A DNA stretch of 11,901 nucleotides, from assembly GCA_937906765.1 (NCBI GenBank), contig CALCUV010000101.1:1-11901 (forward strand). Reading direction: 5' to 3'. Shown here one piece after another: positions 1 to 5,990 of the stretch. The notes beneath the pieces are model-generated. The model was not told the DNA's origin and did not search any database. It saw nothing but the letters and a program-made list of their open reading frames with translations. A program made the position numbers and the translations under genes. The stretch is from an uncultured Prevotella sp. (GTDB taxonomy: Bacteria; Bacteroidota; Bacteroidia; Bacteroidales; Bacteroidaceae). Each line of letters starts with the position of its first letter. Within the stretch, counting starts at the first letter, position 1.

Positions 1-216
1 ACCGCTTACGCGCAAACACTTTTGTGAGTCGGCCTTACGGCGACACTTGGGTTCGCGATTGCCAAGGATGATGTCCTTAAACTGGTTCATACCAGCGTTA
101 GTGAACATGAGTGTGGGGTCATCCTTAATGACCATGGGAGCAGAGGGCACAATGAGGTGACCTTGTTGCTCAAAAAACTTTTTATACGATTCACGTATTT
201 CTTTTGCTGTCATCAT
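1..216 (-). CDS. alaS: Alanyl-tRNA synthetase, N-terminal 72 residues (cut by window edge)
   Basis: The minus strand is open from an ATG-ATG start at 216-211 to the window edge, giving 72 codons in frame. The product begins [20 protein letters not shown]. It continues with the class II motif 1 region of alanyl-tRNA synthetases: residues 32-52 read [20 protein letters not shown] followed by G, and a SQKCLRVSG segment follows at residues 64-72. These blocks are diagnostic of AlaS, the cytoplasmic enzyme that charges tRNA-Ala and edits mischarged Ser/Gly. Only the start of the aminoacylation domain is inside the window, so nothing can be said about the editing or C-Ala domains. Either of the two adjacent ATGs could be the start. 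The gap of 413 bp to the upstream wzc stop suggests an independent promoter, but I do not see a clear TAnnTTTG box for it. Confidence 0.96.
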   Translation of the reverse strand, partial: MMTAKEIRESYKKFFEQQGHLIVPSAPMVIKDDPTLMFTNAGMNQFKDIILGNREPKCRRKADSQKCLRVSG

Positions 217-350
217 AATGGTATAGCGTGGGGCTATGTTATTTTTTAATGAACGATTGTATGCGTACGCGTATATATAATATAATGAGTAGGTAATTTC
301 AGCGTGCACGTTTGGGTTCGTGGGTCGCAGTCTTGGCGAATGGTTGGGTC

Positions 351-440
351 ACTTCAGAACCTTAAACTTCTTGACTTCAAAACCTCAACGTCTTACTTCA
401 GAACCTCAAACCTCTTAACCTCAAAATCTTAAACTTCCTA
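351..440. repeat. Degenerate tandem array, four units of 21-23 nt built from heptamers
   Basis: Four consecutive units can be aligned at 351-373, 374-394, 395-417 and 418-440, with a partial fifth from 441. Each starts ACTTCAG, ACTTCAA or ACCTCAA and continues AACCTTA-, AACCTCA- or AATCTTA-like heptamers, so the finer period is close to 7 nt. Stop codons and length changes rule out a coding repeat. A related heptamer run is found at 5840-5878. Confidence 0.65.
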
Positions 441-459
441 ACCTTTAAGGAACTACAAA

Positions 460-522
460 GTTACTTATTGCGTGTTCAATGTTACTTATTGTGCGCGGGA
501 AATTACTTTTTGTTTTTCCTAT
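460..522. repeat. Three tandem 21-nt units with GTTACTTATTG core
   Basis: Units occupy 460-480, 481-501 and 502-522 with an exact 21-nt period. The first two start with the identical 11-mer GTTACTTATTG. The third starts ATTACTTTTTG and ends TTTTTCCTAT, which links it to the array at 3369-3431. The GTTACTTATTG core also occurs in reverse at 5537-5547, in the loop of a terminator. A close variant, GTTACTAATTGTGCGC, is on the minus strand at 7885-7900. Confidence 0.7.
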
Positions 523-561
523 TATAGATATGCTCTTCGTAAAGTTATTTTTTAGGTGTGT

Positions 562-608
562 ACAAAGGCAGAGCCCTGATTGCACTCCGCATCTGGCCCT
601 GCCTTTGT
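562..608 (-). terminator. Imperfect hairpin downstream of wzc, possible terminator
   Basis: The arms ACAAAGGCAGAGCC (562-575) and GGCCCTGCCTTTGT (595-608) pair over 14 positions with a single mismatch around a 19-nt loop. The hairpin lies 21 nt past the wzc stop codon, where a terminator is expected. On the minus strand it is not followed by a good U-tract (the next bases read ACACACCTAAAAAATAAC), so the case for intrinsic termination is weak. It could instead protect an mRNA 3' end. Confidence 0.4.
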
Positions 609-629
609 TATGCTGAGAAGATAAGGTTA

Positions 630-3086
630 CTACTTCTTACCGAAGAGTCCCTTTTTCTTTTTCTTGCCATGGTTTTCACCGTAGCCGTAACCGTAAGAAT
701 AACCGTAACCATAGCCATATCCGTAACTCTTACGGAGGTCAATGTCGTTAAGAACGAGAGCCATGTTACGCAATTTCCTTTCGCGGTTCAACTTGTCAAG
801 TTGTGGGAGGAACGAAAGTTCTTCAATACCCATGCGGATAACGAAGAGTGTCACGTCTGCTACACGGTCAACGATGCTTGCGTCAGCTACGGAGAGCATA
901 GGCGTAGTGTCGATAACGATATAGTCATACGTTTGCTTTGCTTCTTCAATAAGTTCTTCCAAACGTGCTGACATCAACAACTCTGTGGGGTTGGGGGGCA
1001 TAATACCGCCAGGGAGGAAGTCAACACCGGGATAGATGCTATCCTTTTCAACGTATGAAGCAAGACTTTTTGTGCCTGCCTCTTCATTAAGATAAGAAGT
1101 CAAACCTTGACGCTTCGTATTCGAGAGCGCACGACTGATAGAGCGCTTACGGATGTCGGCATCTACGATAAGAACTCTCTTTTCCGCCATACCGAGTACG
1201 GTTGCGAGGTTCTTAGAAGTAAATGACTTACCCTGGTGAGGCGTACTTGACGTTACAACATACACCTTAGCGTTGTGGCGGAAGAAATCCAACTGATAAC
1301 GCAACACACGGAACGCCTCGGAAATAGGTGAGTCAGACTTAACATCCGCAATGGTTTGCGCATCTTGGTGATTTTTCCATTCAGGAATCTCACCCACAAT
1401 GGGCACACTTGTTGCCTTTTCAATATCATGGCGACGCTTTGCCTTAGTATTGAATTGCTCAAGGAGGAACAAGATTCCCGAGGGTATGAGCAAACCAATA
1501 ATGAAACTAGCAAAGAGAATCATAGAACTGCGAGGACTTACCGGACCGCCTGTAACCATTGGTTCTTCAACAAGACGCACATTCGCTTCTTCAATCGCCA
1601 ACTGGAGGGCCACTTCTTCGCGTTTGTTCAAGAGGTAAGTATAAAGCGCTTCCTTCAACGCCTTTTGACGCTCAATATCAATGGCTTCGCGTTGCTTTTC
1701 AGGCAGACGATTGATGCGCTCATTCACCTTCTTTTGCTGGCGTTTTGCGTCGGCAAGCTGGAGTTCGATTGCCTTAATATTGCTTTCCAATCCCGCCTTG
1801 ATAGATGTGTTAAGAGCAAGAATGTTACGGTCTAATTCACGAATGCGAGGCGATTCGGAAGACGCATTATCCGAACGGCGCGCACGCTCCATGATTAACT
1901 TGTTATATTCTGCGATTTGCGCAGCCAACGCATTACTTGCGGTGCCCAAACCTCCGAGAACGGGGATGGGCTGATCGTTTGTTGATTGCTGAATTAAGTA
2001 ATCAGTGAGGTACTTTGATACAGCCAACTCTGTTTCCAAAGCAAGTAATTGTCTACGTGCTTCAGTTGTTTCTGCGATATAGGCAGATGCATCCATCTTG
2101 AGGTCAACAAGGTGGTTGGTTTCCATGAATGATTCGTAAGAATCTTCCACATCGTTAAGTTCCTTAGAAATCAAATCGATTCTGCTGTCGATAAATTCCG
2201 CCGTGCTTTGGGCAATGCGGTTTTTATATTCCACCGCGTCGCGCTTGTATGCCAAGAAAATTTCGTTCAAAACATCGTTTGCGCGCGCTACGTTATTGTC
2301 GTTACATGCCAAAACTATCAATGAACTTTCCTTGTCGTACTCTGACGCTGACATTCTGGCACGGAAAGCGCCTGTTGCACTCTTAATTGAACTTCTGCTT
2401 ACGTTGATTTCACATTGTGTGAATTTGCCGTCCTTGTCTTCAAGACTTGCAAAAATATCTTCCTGTTTTGTCAAGCAGATAGGTCCGACAGGAGTTTCAA
2501 GCGCTGTGCCAAATTCACCCGTAAGTTTCTGTTCAAACTCCGTAGGTTCGGGAGCACCTTCAAACAAAGCAGAAAGTTTACTTAACTCATACTGTGTGGG
2601 GCTCAAAACCTTAACTTCGAAACGAACAAATTCAGGAACGCTGTCGCCAAACTCTGCTACGAAGGGAGTGCTACGATAAAGTGAACGAGAATGTAGAGAT
2701 TCAGCGATAGAATATTCTACGTTCAAATCCAAACTATCAACTACGCGCTCCATTAAGCGACGTGTTGTAAGCACGAAGATTTCATTCTTCAAGTTGTCAC
2801 CCACAGTAATACCGTTGAGTTCCAATAAGGAATTCATGTTGCCACGATTGCTTCTACCGAAACTGCCCATTCCTGATGGGTCCATGTTTTCAATAAGCAT
2901 CACAGCCTGACTTTGGTAGATGCGAGGTTGACGTTGGAGGTAGATGTAACCACCAATTAAACACACAATGACTGAAAGCACAAACCATCCCCAATTTAAT
3001 TTGAGGTGTCCGTAGCAAATCTTCATCAGATCGGTGAATTGCAATTCGTTTTCCGATTCAGCAGTGTTTAGTTTGTTGTTTTCCAT
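630..3086 (-). CDS. wzc: Wzc-like polysaccharide co-polymerase with tyrosine autokinase domain (BY-kinase)
   Basis: This 818-residue inner-membrane protein has the standard fused BY-kinase layout. An N-terminal Wzz domain starts with a membrane helix at about residues 33-50. A long coiled-coil periplasmic region (about 290-510) leads to a PVSPRS proline motif at 515-520 and a second helix at 521-542. The cytoplasmic kinase domain has the ExxRxxR oligomerisation motif (E590, R593, R596), Walker A (SSTPHQGKS, 613-621), Walker A' (VLIVDADIR, 638-646) and Walker B (YIVIDTTP, 722-729). The tail, 788-803, alternates Tyr with Gly or Ser (eight Tyr) and is followed by a Lys-rich end. In this family, cycles of tail autophosphorylation control chain length and export of capsule or exopolysaccharide. 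The gene stands alone: no wza-type export gene or glycosyltransferase is adjacent. It ends in tandem stops TAG TAA. The start at 3086 fits the promoter 65 bp upstream. Confidence 0.95.
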   Translation of the reverse strand: MENNKLNTAESENELQFTDLMKICYGHLKLNWGWFVLSVIVCLIGGYIYLQRQPRIYQSQAVMLIENMDPSGMGSFGRSNRGNMNSLLELNGITVGDNLKNEIFVLTTRRLMERVVDSLDLNVEYSIAESLHSRSLYRSTPFVAEFGDSVPEFVRFEVKVLSPTQYELSKLSALFEGAPEPTEFEQKLTGEFGTALETPVGPICLTKQEDIFASLEDKDGKFTQCEINVSRSSIKSATGAFRARMSASEYDKESSLIVLACNDNNVARANDVLNEIFLAYKRDAVEYKNRIAQSTAEFIDSRIDLISKELNDVEDSYESFMETNHLVDLKMDASAYIAETTEARRQLLALETELAVSKYLTDYLIQQSTNDQPIPVLGGLGTASNALAAQIAEYNKLIMERARRSDNASSESPRIRELDRNILALNTSIKAGLESNIKAIELQLADAKRQQKKVNERINRLPEKQREAIDIERQKALKEALYTYLLNKREEVALQLAIEEANVRLVEEPMVTGGPVSPRSSMILFASFIIGLLIPSGILFLLEQFNTKAKRRHDIEKATSVPIVGEIPEWKNHQDAQTIADVKSDSPISEAFRVLRYQLDFFRHNAKVYVVTSSTPHQGKSFTSKNLATVLGMAEKRVLIVDADIRKRSISRALSNTKRQGLTSYLNEEAGTKSLASYVEKDSIYPGVDFLPGGIMPPNPTELLMSARLEELIEEAKQTYDYIVIDTTPMLSVADASIVDRVADVTLFVIRMGIEELSFLPQLDKLNRERKLRNMALVLNDIDLRKSYGYGYGYGYSYGYGYGENHGKKKKKGLFGKK

Positions 3087-3121
3087 ATCTTAAATTTGTT
3101 GTTTTCTTTACGTAAGAGACT

Positions 3122-3142
3122 TATGGGCATGATTCACCCATA
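3122..3142 (-). other. Small hairpin near the 5' end of the wzc leader
   Basis: TATGGG (3122-3127) and CCCATA (3137-3142) form a six-pair stem with a 9-nt loop. It lies between the putative wzc -7 box and the ATG, so it would sit at or just after the transcript start. It could stabilise the mRNA 5' end or be a protein-binding dyad. The function is not shown. Confidence 0.35.
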
Positions 3143-3150
3143 GTTTGTGG

Positions 3151-3158
3151 CAAAGATA
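3151..3158 (-). promoter_or_regulatory. Putative -7 box of the wzc promoter
   Basis: Read on the minus strand the bases are TATCTTTG, an exact match to the Bacteroidota TAnnTTTG -7 consensus. It lies 65 bp upstream of the wzc ATG and predicts a leader of roughly 60 nt. The -33 region is A/T-rich without a clear TTTG. Confidence 0.55.
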
Positions 3159-3368
3159 CGAAAAAAAATATACTTAGTGAGTGTTATGGCGGTGAAAATA
3201 ACTGATATGCTGCTTAAAATAATAAGAGTTGGAATGCGCAGGTTTCACTTGCTTCACATGAAGAGGGGTGTTGGGCGTAAAAGGCTGTCTAAAAGTGTGT
3301 TTGGAAAGAAATACTTTAAAGATTCTTAAGCGTTTAAAAATCCGTAGGAAACATAGGGTCAGAACAAA

Positions 3369-3431
3369 GTCTCAAATTGTTTTTCCTAAGTCTCAAATTG
3401 TTTTTTCTAAGTCTCAAATAAGAATTGCTAA
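3369..3431. repeat. Three tandem 21-nt units, GTCTCAAATTG plus TTTTTCCTAA type
   Basis: Units are at 3369-3389, 3390-3410 and 3411-3431. The first two differ at one base; both begin GTCTCAAATTG and end CCTAA or TCTAA. The third keeps GTCTCAAAT and the final CTAA but differs between. A decayed fourth unit keeping ATTGTTTT in phase can be seen at 3432-3452. The array ends 33-54 bp before the asparaginase -7 box, so it could influence that promoter. There are no variable spacers, so it is not CRISPR. Confidence 0.75.
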
Positions 3432-3484
3432 GTGAGTTATTGTTTTAGGTGGGTTTAAAATCCTCATAATTTCTAAAAAAATCT

Positions 3485-3492
3485 TAACTTTG
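3485..3492 (+). promoter_or_regulatory. Putative -7 box of the asparaginase promoter
   Basis: TAACTTTG matches the Bacteroidota TAnnTTTG consensus exactly and lies 19 bp before the ATG at 3512, so the leader would be very short, about 10-15 nt. No good -33 TTTG is visible at the expected distance. Confidence 0.6.
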
Positions 3493-3511
3493 CAGAGTCT
3501 TTTAACTGCTT

Positions 3512-4540
3512 ATGACTTCAATACTTATAATCTACACTGGTGGTACTATCGGAATGATTGAGAATCCCGAGACTGGGGCGCTCGAAAATTTCGATATGGA
3601 TCAGTTTCGCCACCACGTGCCCGAGCTCAAGCGATTTAACTTCAACATTGATGCAATAACCTTTGAGTCGCCCATCGATTCTTCTGACATGGAGCCACAC
3701 TACTGGGTGAAAATCGCAAAGATGATTGAGGATAATTACGACAACTATAACGGTTTCGTTGTGCTACATGGCACAGACACGATGTCGTACACCGCTTCGG
3801 CGCTCAGCTTTATGTTGGAAAACCTCGGCAAACCCGTTATCGTGACCGGTTCTCAGTTACCCATCGGTAAACTCCGCACTGACGGCAAGGAAAATCTCTT
3901 GACTTCCATCGAAATTGCGGCTGCGCGCAATGCACAAGGCGAACCCATGGTGCCCGAAGTGTGCATTTTCTTCCAAAGTGCCTTGATGCGTGGCAACCGT
4001 ACCACAAAAATCAACGCCGAAGGGTTTAACGCCTTCCGAAGTTACAATTTCCCACCCCTCGCCAAGGCGGGCATTCACATTAAATACGAAGCGCATCTCA
4101 TACGTCGCCCTGACCCGTCAAAACCTTTCAAAGTACATTACTTGCTTGACAATCATGTGGTCTTCCTTACGCTTTTCCCCGGCATTCGTGAAGAAGTGGT
4201 GGACTTGATTCCTCAAGTAAAGGGCTTGAAAGCTGTTATTCTCAAAACTTACGGTGCCGGAAATGCTCCTCAGCGCCCATGGCTCGTGACGCGATTGAAG
4301 AAGATGACCGAGAAGGGTATTATCGTGGTTAACATTACGCAATGTTCGAAGGGACGTGTGGAAATGGGACTTTACGAAACCTCACTCCAACTCATTGAGA
4401 CGGGAGTCTTGAACGGTTATGACTCCACTCCCGAGAGCATGATTGCCAAACTCATGTTCCTGTTGGGCAATAACTATTCTCGCGAAGCGATTGTCGAGAT
4501 GATGAGTCAAAGTTTGCGCGGAGAGATAACCACGGATTAA
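3512..4540 (+). CDS. ansA: Type I L-asparaginase (cytoplasmic)
   Basis: The 342-residue product is full length for AnsA-type asparaginases, which hydrolyse L-asparagine to aspartate and ammonia in the cytoplasm. It has no signal peptide, which separates it from the periplasmic type II enzymes. The first active-site motif is YTGGTIGM at residues 8-15, with T12 as the expected nucleophile. The second is LHGTDTM at 85-91, with T88 and D89. SSDM at 57-60 supplies substrate-binding residues, and RGNRTTK at 160-166 holds the conserved lysine of the family. The start ATG follows a TAACTTTG promoter box closely, and translation probably begins on a short leader without a Shine-Dalgarno sequence. The acyltransferase gene begins 84 bp downstream on the same strand with no clear terminator between, so the two are probably co-transcribed. 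No functional link between asparagine use and lipid A acylation is obvious. Confidence 0.95.
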   Translation: MTSILIIYTGGTIGMIENPETGALENFDMDQFRHHVPELKRFNFNIDAITFESPIDSSDMEPHYWVKIAKMIEDNYDNYNGFVVLHGTDTMSYTASALSFMLENLGKPVIVTGSQLPIGKLRTDGKENLLTSIEIAAARNAQGEPMVPEVCIFFQSALMRGNRTTKINAEGFNAFRSYNFPPLAKAGIHIKYEAHLIRRPDPSKPFKVHYLLDNHVVFLTLFPGIREEVVDLIPQVKGLKAVILKTYGAGNAPQRPWLVTRLKKMTEKGIIVVNITQCSKGRVEMGLYETSLQLIETGVLNGYDSTPESMIAKLMFLLGNNYSREAIVEMMSQSLRGEITTD

Positions 4541-4549
4541 TTCGCGATT

Positions 4550-4584
4550 GCAACTCACTGGTTTTGAATTGTAACAGTGGTTGC
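4550..4584 (+). other. Intercistronic stem-loop between ansA and the acyltransferase gene
   Basis: GCAAC-T-CACTG (4550-4560) pairs with CAGTGGTTGC (4575-4584) over ten positions with one bulged T and a 14-nt loop. It is followed by a pyrimidine-rich but not U-rich stretch, so it is not a classic terminator. It may mark an mRNA processing or attenuation site. Confidence 0.3.
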
Positions 4585-4624
4585 GCCATGTCCGTCTCTC
4601 CCTCCTTCATTCCCCCTGATTGTT

Positions 4625-5482
4625 ATGAAAAAATCCCTATTTCGCCTCTTTTCACGACTGCCGTTCGGAGTGCTTTACCTCATTTCCGACCTTATCTACG
4701 TAGTGCTCTACTATGTTATAAAGTATCGCCGTCGTGTGGTACGCATGAATCTCCAAAACTCTTTTCCTGAGAAGTCTGAGAAGGAGTTGCGACAGATTGA
4801 ACGGGGCTTCTATCACTTTCTTTGTGACTATGGTGTAGAATCACTTAAGTTGCTCACCATTAAGCCTGAAGAAATGATGCGCCACATGCAGTTTGAAAAT
4901 TGCAAGGCAGTAGATAGTGCGCTCGATACCCATGATTTTGTGTTTGTCTTTCTCGGACACTATGGCAATTGGGAATGGGTTTCTTCGCTTCCCCTTTGGC
5001 TCCATCCCCGAACGACACTTGGGGAACTCTATCGCCCATTGAAGAACAAGACAATGGACGAACTCTTCATCGAAATGCGCGAACACCACGGCGCAAAATG
5101 CATATCGAAGTACGACGCTCTGCGTGAAATCATGCGCCTTAAGGCTGAGGGACGGAAGAGTGTCATTGGCTTCGTTGCCGATCAAACTCCACGCCCCGAA
5201 AATGCGCATCTGTGGATGGACTTCCTCAATCAGGACACCCCAATTTTCACAGGCACCGAACGCATTGCCAAAAAGGTGAACGCCGCCATATTCTTCCTTG
5301 ACATCAAGCGACTTTCGCGCGGTCATTATTGTGGCACGTTTACGCCCATTACGGAAGAACCGAAGACTTATCCCGACTTCCAAATTTCAGAAATTTGTAC
5401 GCGTGAACTCGAAAGCATGATTCGTCGCCAGCCTGAGTATTGGTTGTGGTCGCATAAGCGTTGGAAACACAAGCGTTCCTGA
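4625..5482 (+). CDS. LpxL/HtrB-family lipid A biosynthesis acyltransferase
   Basis: The 285-residue product belongs to the lysophospholipid acyltransferase superfamily branch that adds a secondary acyl chain to lipid A at the inner membrane. The start at ATG 4625 gives MKKSLFRLFSRLPFGVLYLI, the usual basic then hydrophobic N-terminus, with a membrane helix at about residues 14-33. A GTG at 4577 would add 16 Pro/Ser-rich residues that do not look like this family, so I prefer 4625. RRRVVRMNLQNSFPEKS follows at about 35-51. The catalytic H-x4-E motif is GHYGNWEW, with H112 and E117. GFVADQTPRPENA near 182-194 and FTGTERIAKK near 211-220 are further family blocks. The protein ends in a Trp/Lys-rich WLWSHKRWKHKRS. 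The position of the added acyl chain cannot be read from sequence, so no LpxL/LpxM symbol is assigned. Confidence 0.92.
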   Translation: MKKSLFRLFSRLPFGVLYLISDLIYVVLYYVIKYRRRVVRMNLQNSFPEKSEKELRQIERGFYHFLCDYGVESLKLLTIKPEEMMRHMQFENCKAVDSALDTHDFVFVFLGHYGNWEWVSSLPLWLHPRTTLGELYRPLKNKTMDELFIEMREHHGAKCISKYDALREIMRLKAEGRKSVIGFVADQTPRPENAHLWMDFLNQDTPIFTGTERIAKKVNAAIFFLDIKRLSRGHYCGTFTPITEEPKTYPDFQISEICTRELESMIRRQPEYWLWSHKRWKHKRS

Positions 5483-5515
5483 ATCCCTCGAAAATAGTTC
5501 GGACTTTCCTAAAAT

Positions 5516-5570
5516 AAAGTTACTCTTAAGCGAAACAATAAGTAACATCGTTGCGCTTAAGAGTAACTTT
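5516..5570. terminator. Strong bidirectional terminator hairpin after the acyltransferase gene
   Basis: AAAGTTACTCTTAAGCG (5516-5532) and CGCTTAAGAGTAACTTT (5554-5570) are perfect 17-bp complements with a 21-nt loop. The hairpin starts 34 nt after the acyltransferase stop. It is followed on the plus strand by GTTTTGTG, and on the minus strand by TATTTTAGG, so it could act in both directions. The loop contains CAATAAGTAAC, the reverse of the GTTACTTATTG repeat core at 460 and 481. Confidence 0.75.
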
Positions 5571-5641
5571 GTTTTGTGTAAGTCATAAAATAGTTGCAGA
5601 CTTATTAGATATTTATGCGTGCATTAGGATTTAAATTATGA

Positions 5642-5719
5642 CTGTCTAATAAAAAAATCACGCAGAGACAGACATTGCTTCGCTCGTATGTAACCCACGT
5701 GTTAGGAGGTTTTAGACAG
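5642..5719. repeat. 78-bp segment bounded by 8-bp inverted repeats CTGTCTAA/TTAGACAG
   Basis: CTGTCTAA at 5642-5649 is matched by its complement TTAGACAG at 5712-5719. Another AGACAG lies inside at 5665-5670. The interior contains no ORF. The arrangement could be a decayed miniature inverted-repeat element, but the ends are short and no target duplication is evident. Confidence 0.3.
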
Positions 5720-5839
5720 AAGAACATAAGTACATATTTAAATTCTGTTCTTTTGTTCTTATGTCAAAAAAAGAGTGTACGTCAGGCGCGTGTTTCTCCA
5801 CTTTGTTCCTATAAACGAATAGTAAGTAAACCGAATGGT

Positions 5840-5878
5840 AAACCTTAAGACCTTATAACCTTAAACCTTAAAACCTAA
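5840..5878. repeat. Heptamer tandem run of AACCTTA type
   Basis: The sequence is a succession of AACCTTAAG, ACCTTAT, AACCTTA, AACCTTA and AAACCTAAG blocks, i.e. about five copies of a 7-nt unit. It resembles the heptamers of the array at 351-440, at the other end of this gene block. Confidence 0.6.
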
Positions 5879-5915
5879 GAAGTTGAGCATTTACGAAACT
5901 TAAATAATAAATTAA

Positions 5916-5954
5916 ACCCCAGGACATGCTGCGATAGGAGCATTACCCTGGGGT
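5916..5954 (-). terminator. Terminator hairpin of the aminopeptidase gene
   Basis: ACCCCAGG (5916-5923) pairs with CCTGGGGT (5947-5954), with a second nested stem ATGCT (5926-5930)/AGCAT (5939-5943). On the minus strand it starts 36 nt after the aminopeptidase stop and is followed by a U-rich tract, TTTAATTTATTATTT. This is a good fit to an intrinsic terminator. Confidence 0.8.
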
Positions 5955-5990
5955 ATCTTTATTTGGGATGTTCTAATAAATAGGTTTTCC

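Larger units (their letters stand above)
217..629. other. Intergenic region between alaS and wzc, rich in short tandem repeats
   Basis: No convincing gene lies in these 413 bp. Reading left to right it holds an A/T-rich stretch with alternating TATATA around 270-285, which should contain the alaS promoter. Then come a degenerate 21-23-nt tandem array at 351-440, a second array of three 21-nt units at 460-522, and an imperfect hairpin at 562-608 just past the wzc stop. The open frame on the plus strand that starts at 558 is the antisense of the wzc tail. Confidence 0.7.
3087..3511. other. Divergent intergenic region between wzc and the asparaginase gene
   Basis: These 425 bp separate two divergent genes and hold both promoters (-7 boxes at 3151-3158 minus and 3485-3492 plus), a small leader hairpin, and a tandem repeat array at 3369-3431. 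The segment 3160-3360 shows no recognisable gene. A 60-codon plus-strand frame from GTG 3147 is very basic and overlaps the wzc promoter, so I do not call it. Confidence 0.65.
5483..5990. other. Convergent intergenic region between the acyltransferase and aminopeptidase genes
   Basis: These 508 bp hold no visible gene. There is a terminator hairpin near each end (5516-5570 and 5916-5954). Between them are a 78-bp dyad with 8-bp ends (5642-5719), A/T-rich sequence including an ACATAAG/CTTATGT dyad near 5724-5764, and a heptamer run at 5840-5878. The region is free of constraint from coding or divergent promoters and looks like a landing place for repeats. Confidence 0.65.

Noticed and set aside
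558..971. 137-codon plus-strand frame with alternating Val/Thr/Ile stretches
   Set aside because: It is antisense to the Tyr-Gly tail and kinase end of wzc. The regular composition is the mirror of the TAY-GGN codon pattern, not a membrane protein.
3147..3329. 60-codon plus-strand frame starting at GTG in the wzc-ansA gap
   Set aside because: It starts inside the wzc promoter region, is very Lys/Arg-rich, has no recognisable family and no promoter of its own. Best explained as chance in A-rich sequence.
3369..3431. Possible CRISPR array
   Set aside because: The units are directly adjacent with no spacers, the repeat is only 21 nt, and no cas gene is near.
4577..4624. Upstream GTG start extending the acyltransferase by 16 residues
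   Set aside because: The extension is Pro/Ser-rich and unlike the family, while ATG 4625 gives the usual MKK plus hydrophobic N-terminus.
4841..5383. 180-codon minus-strand frame
   Set aside because: It is fully antisense to the acyltransferase gene, whose product has all family motifs.
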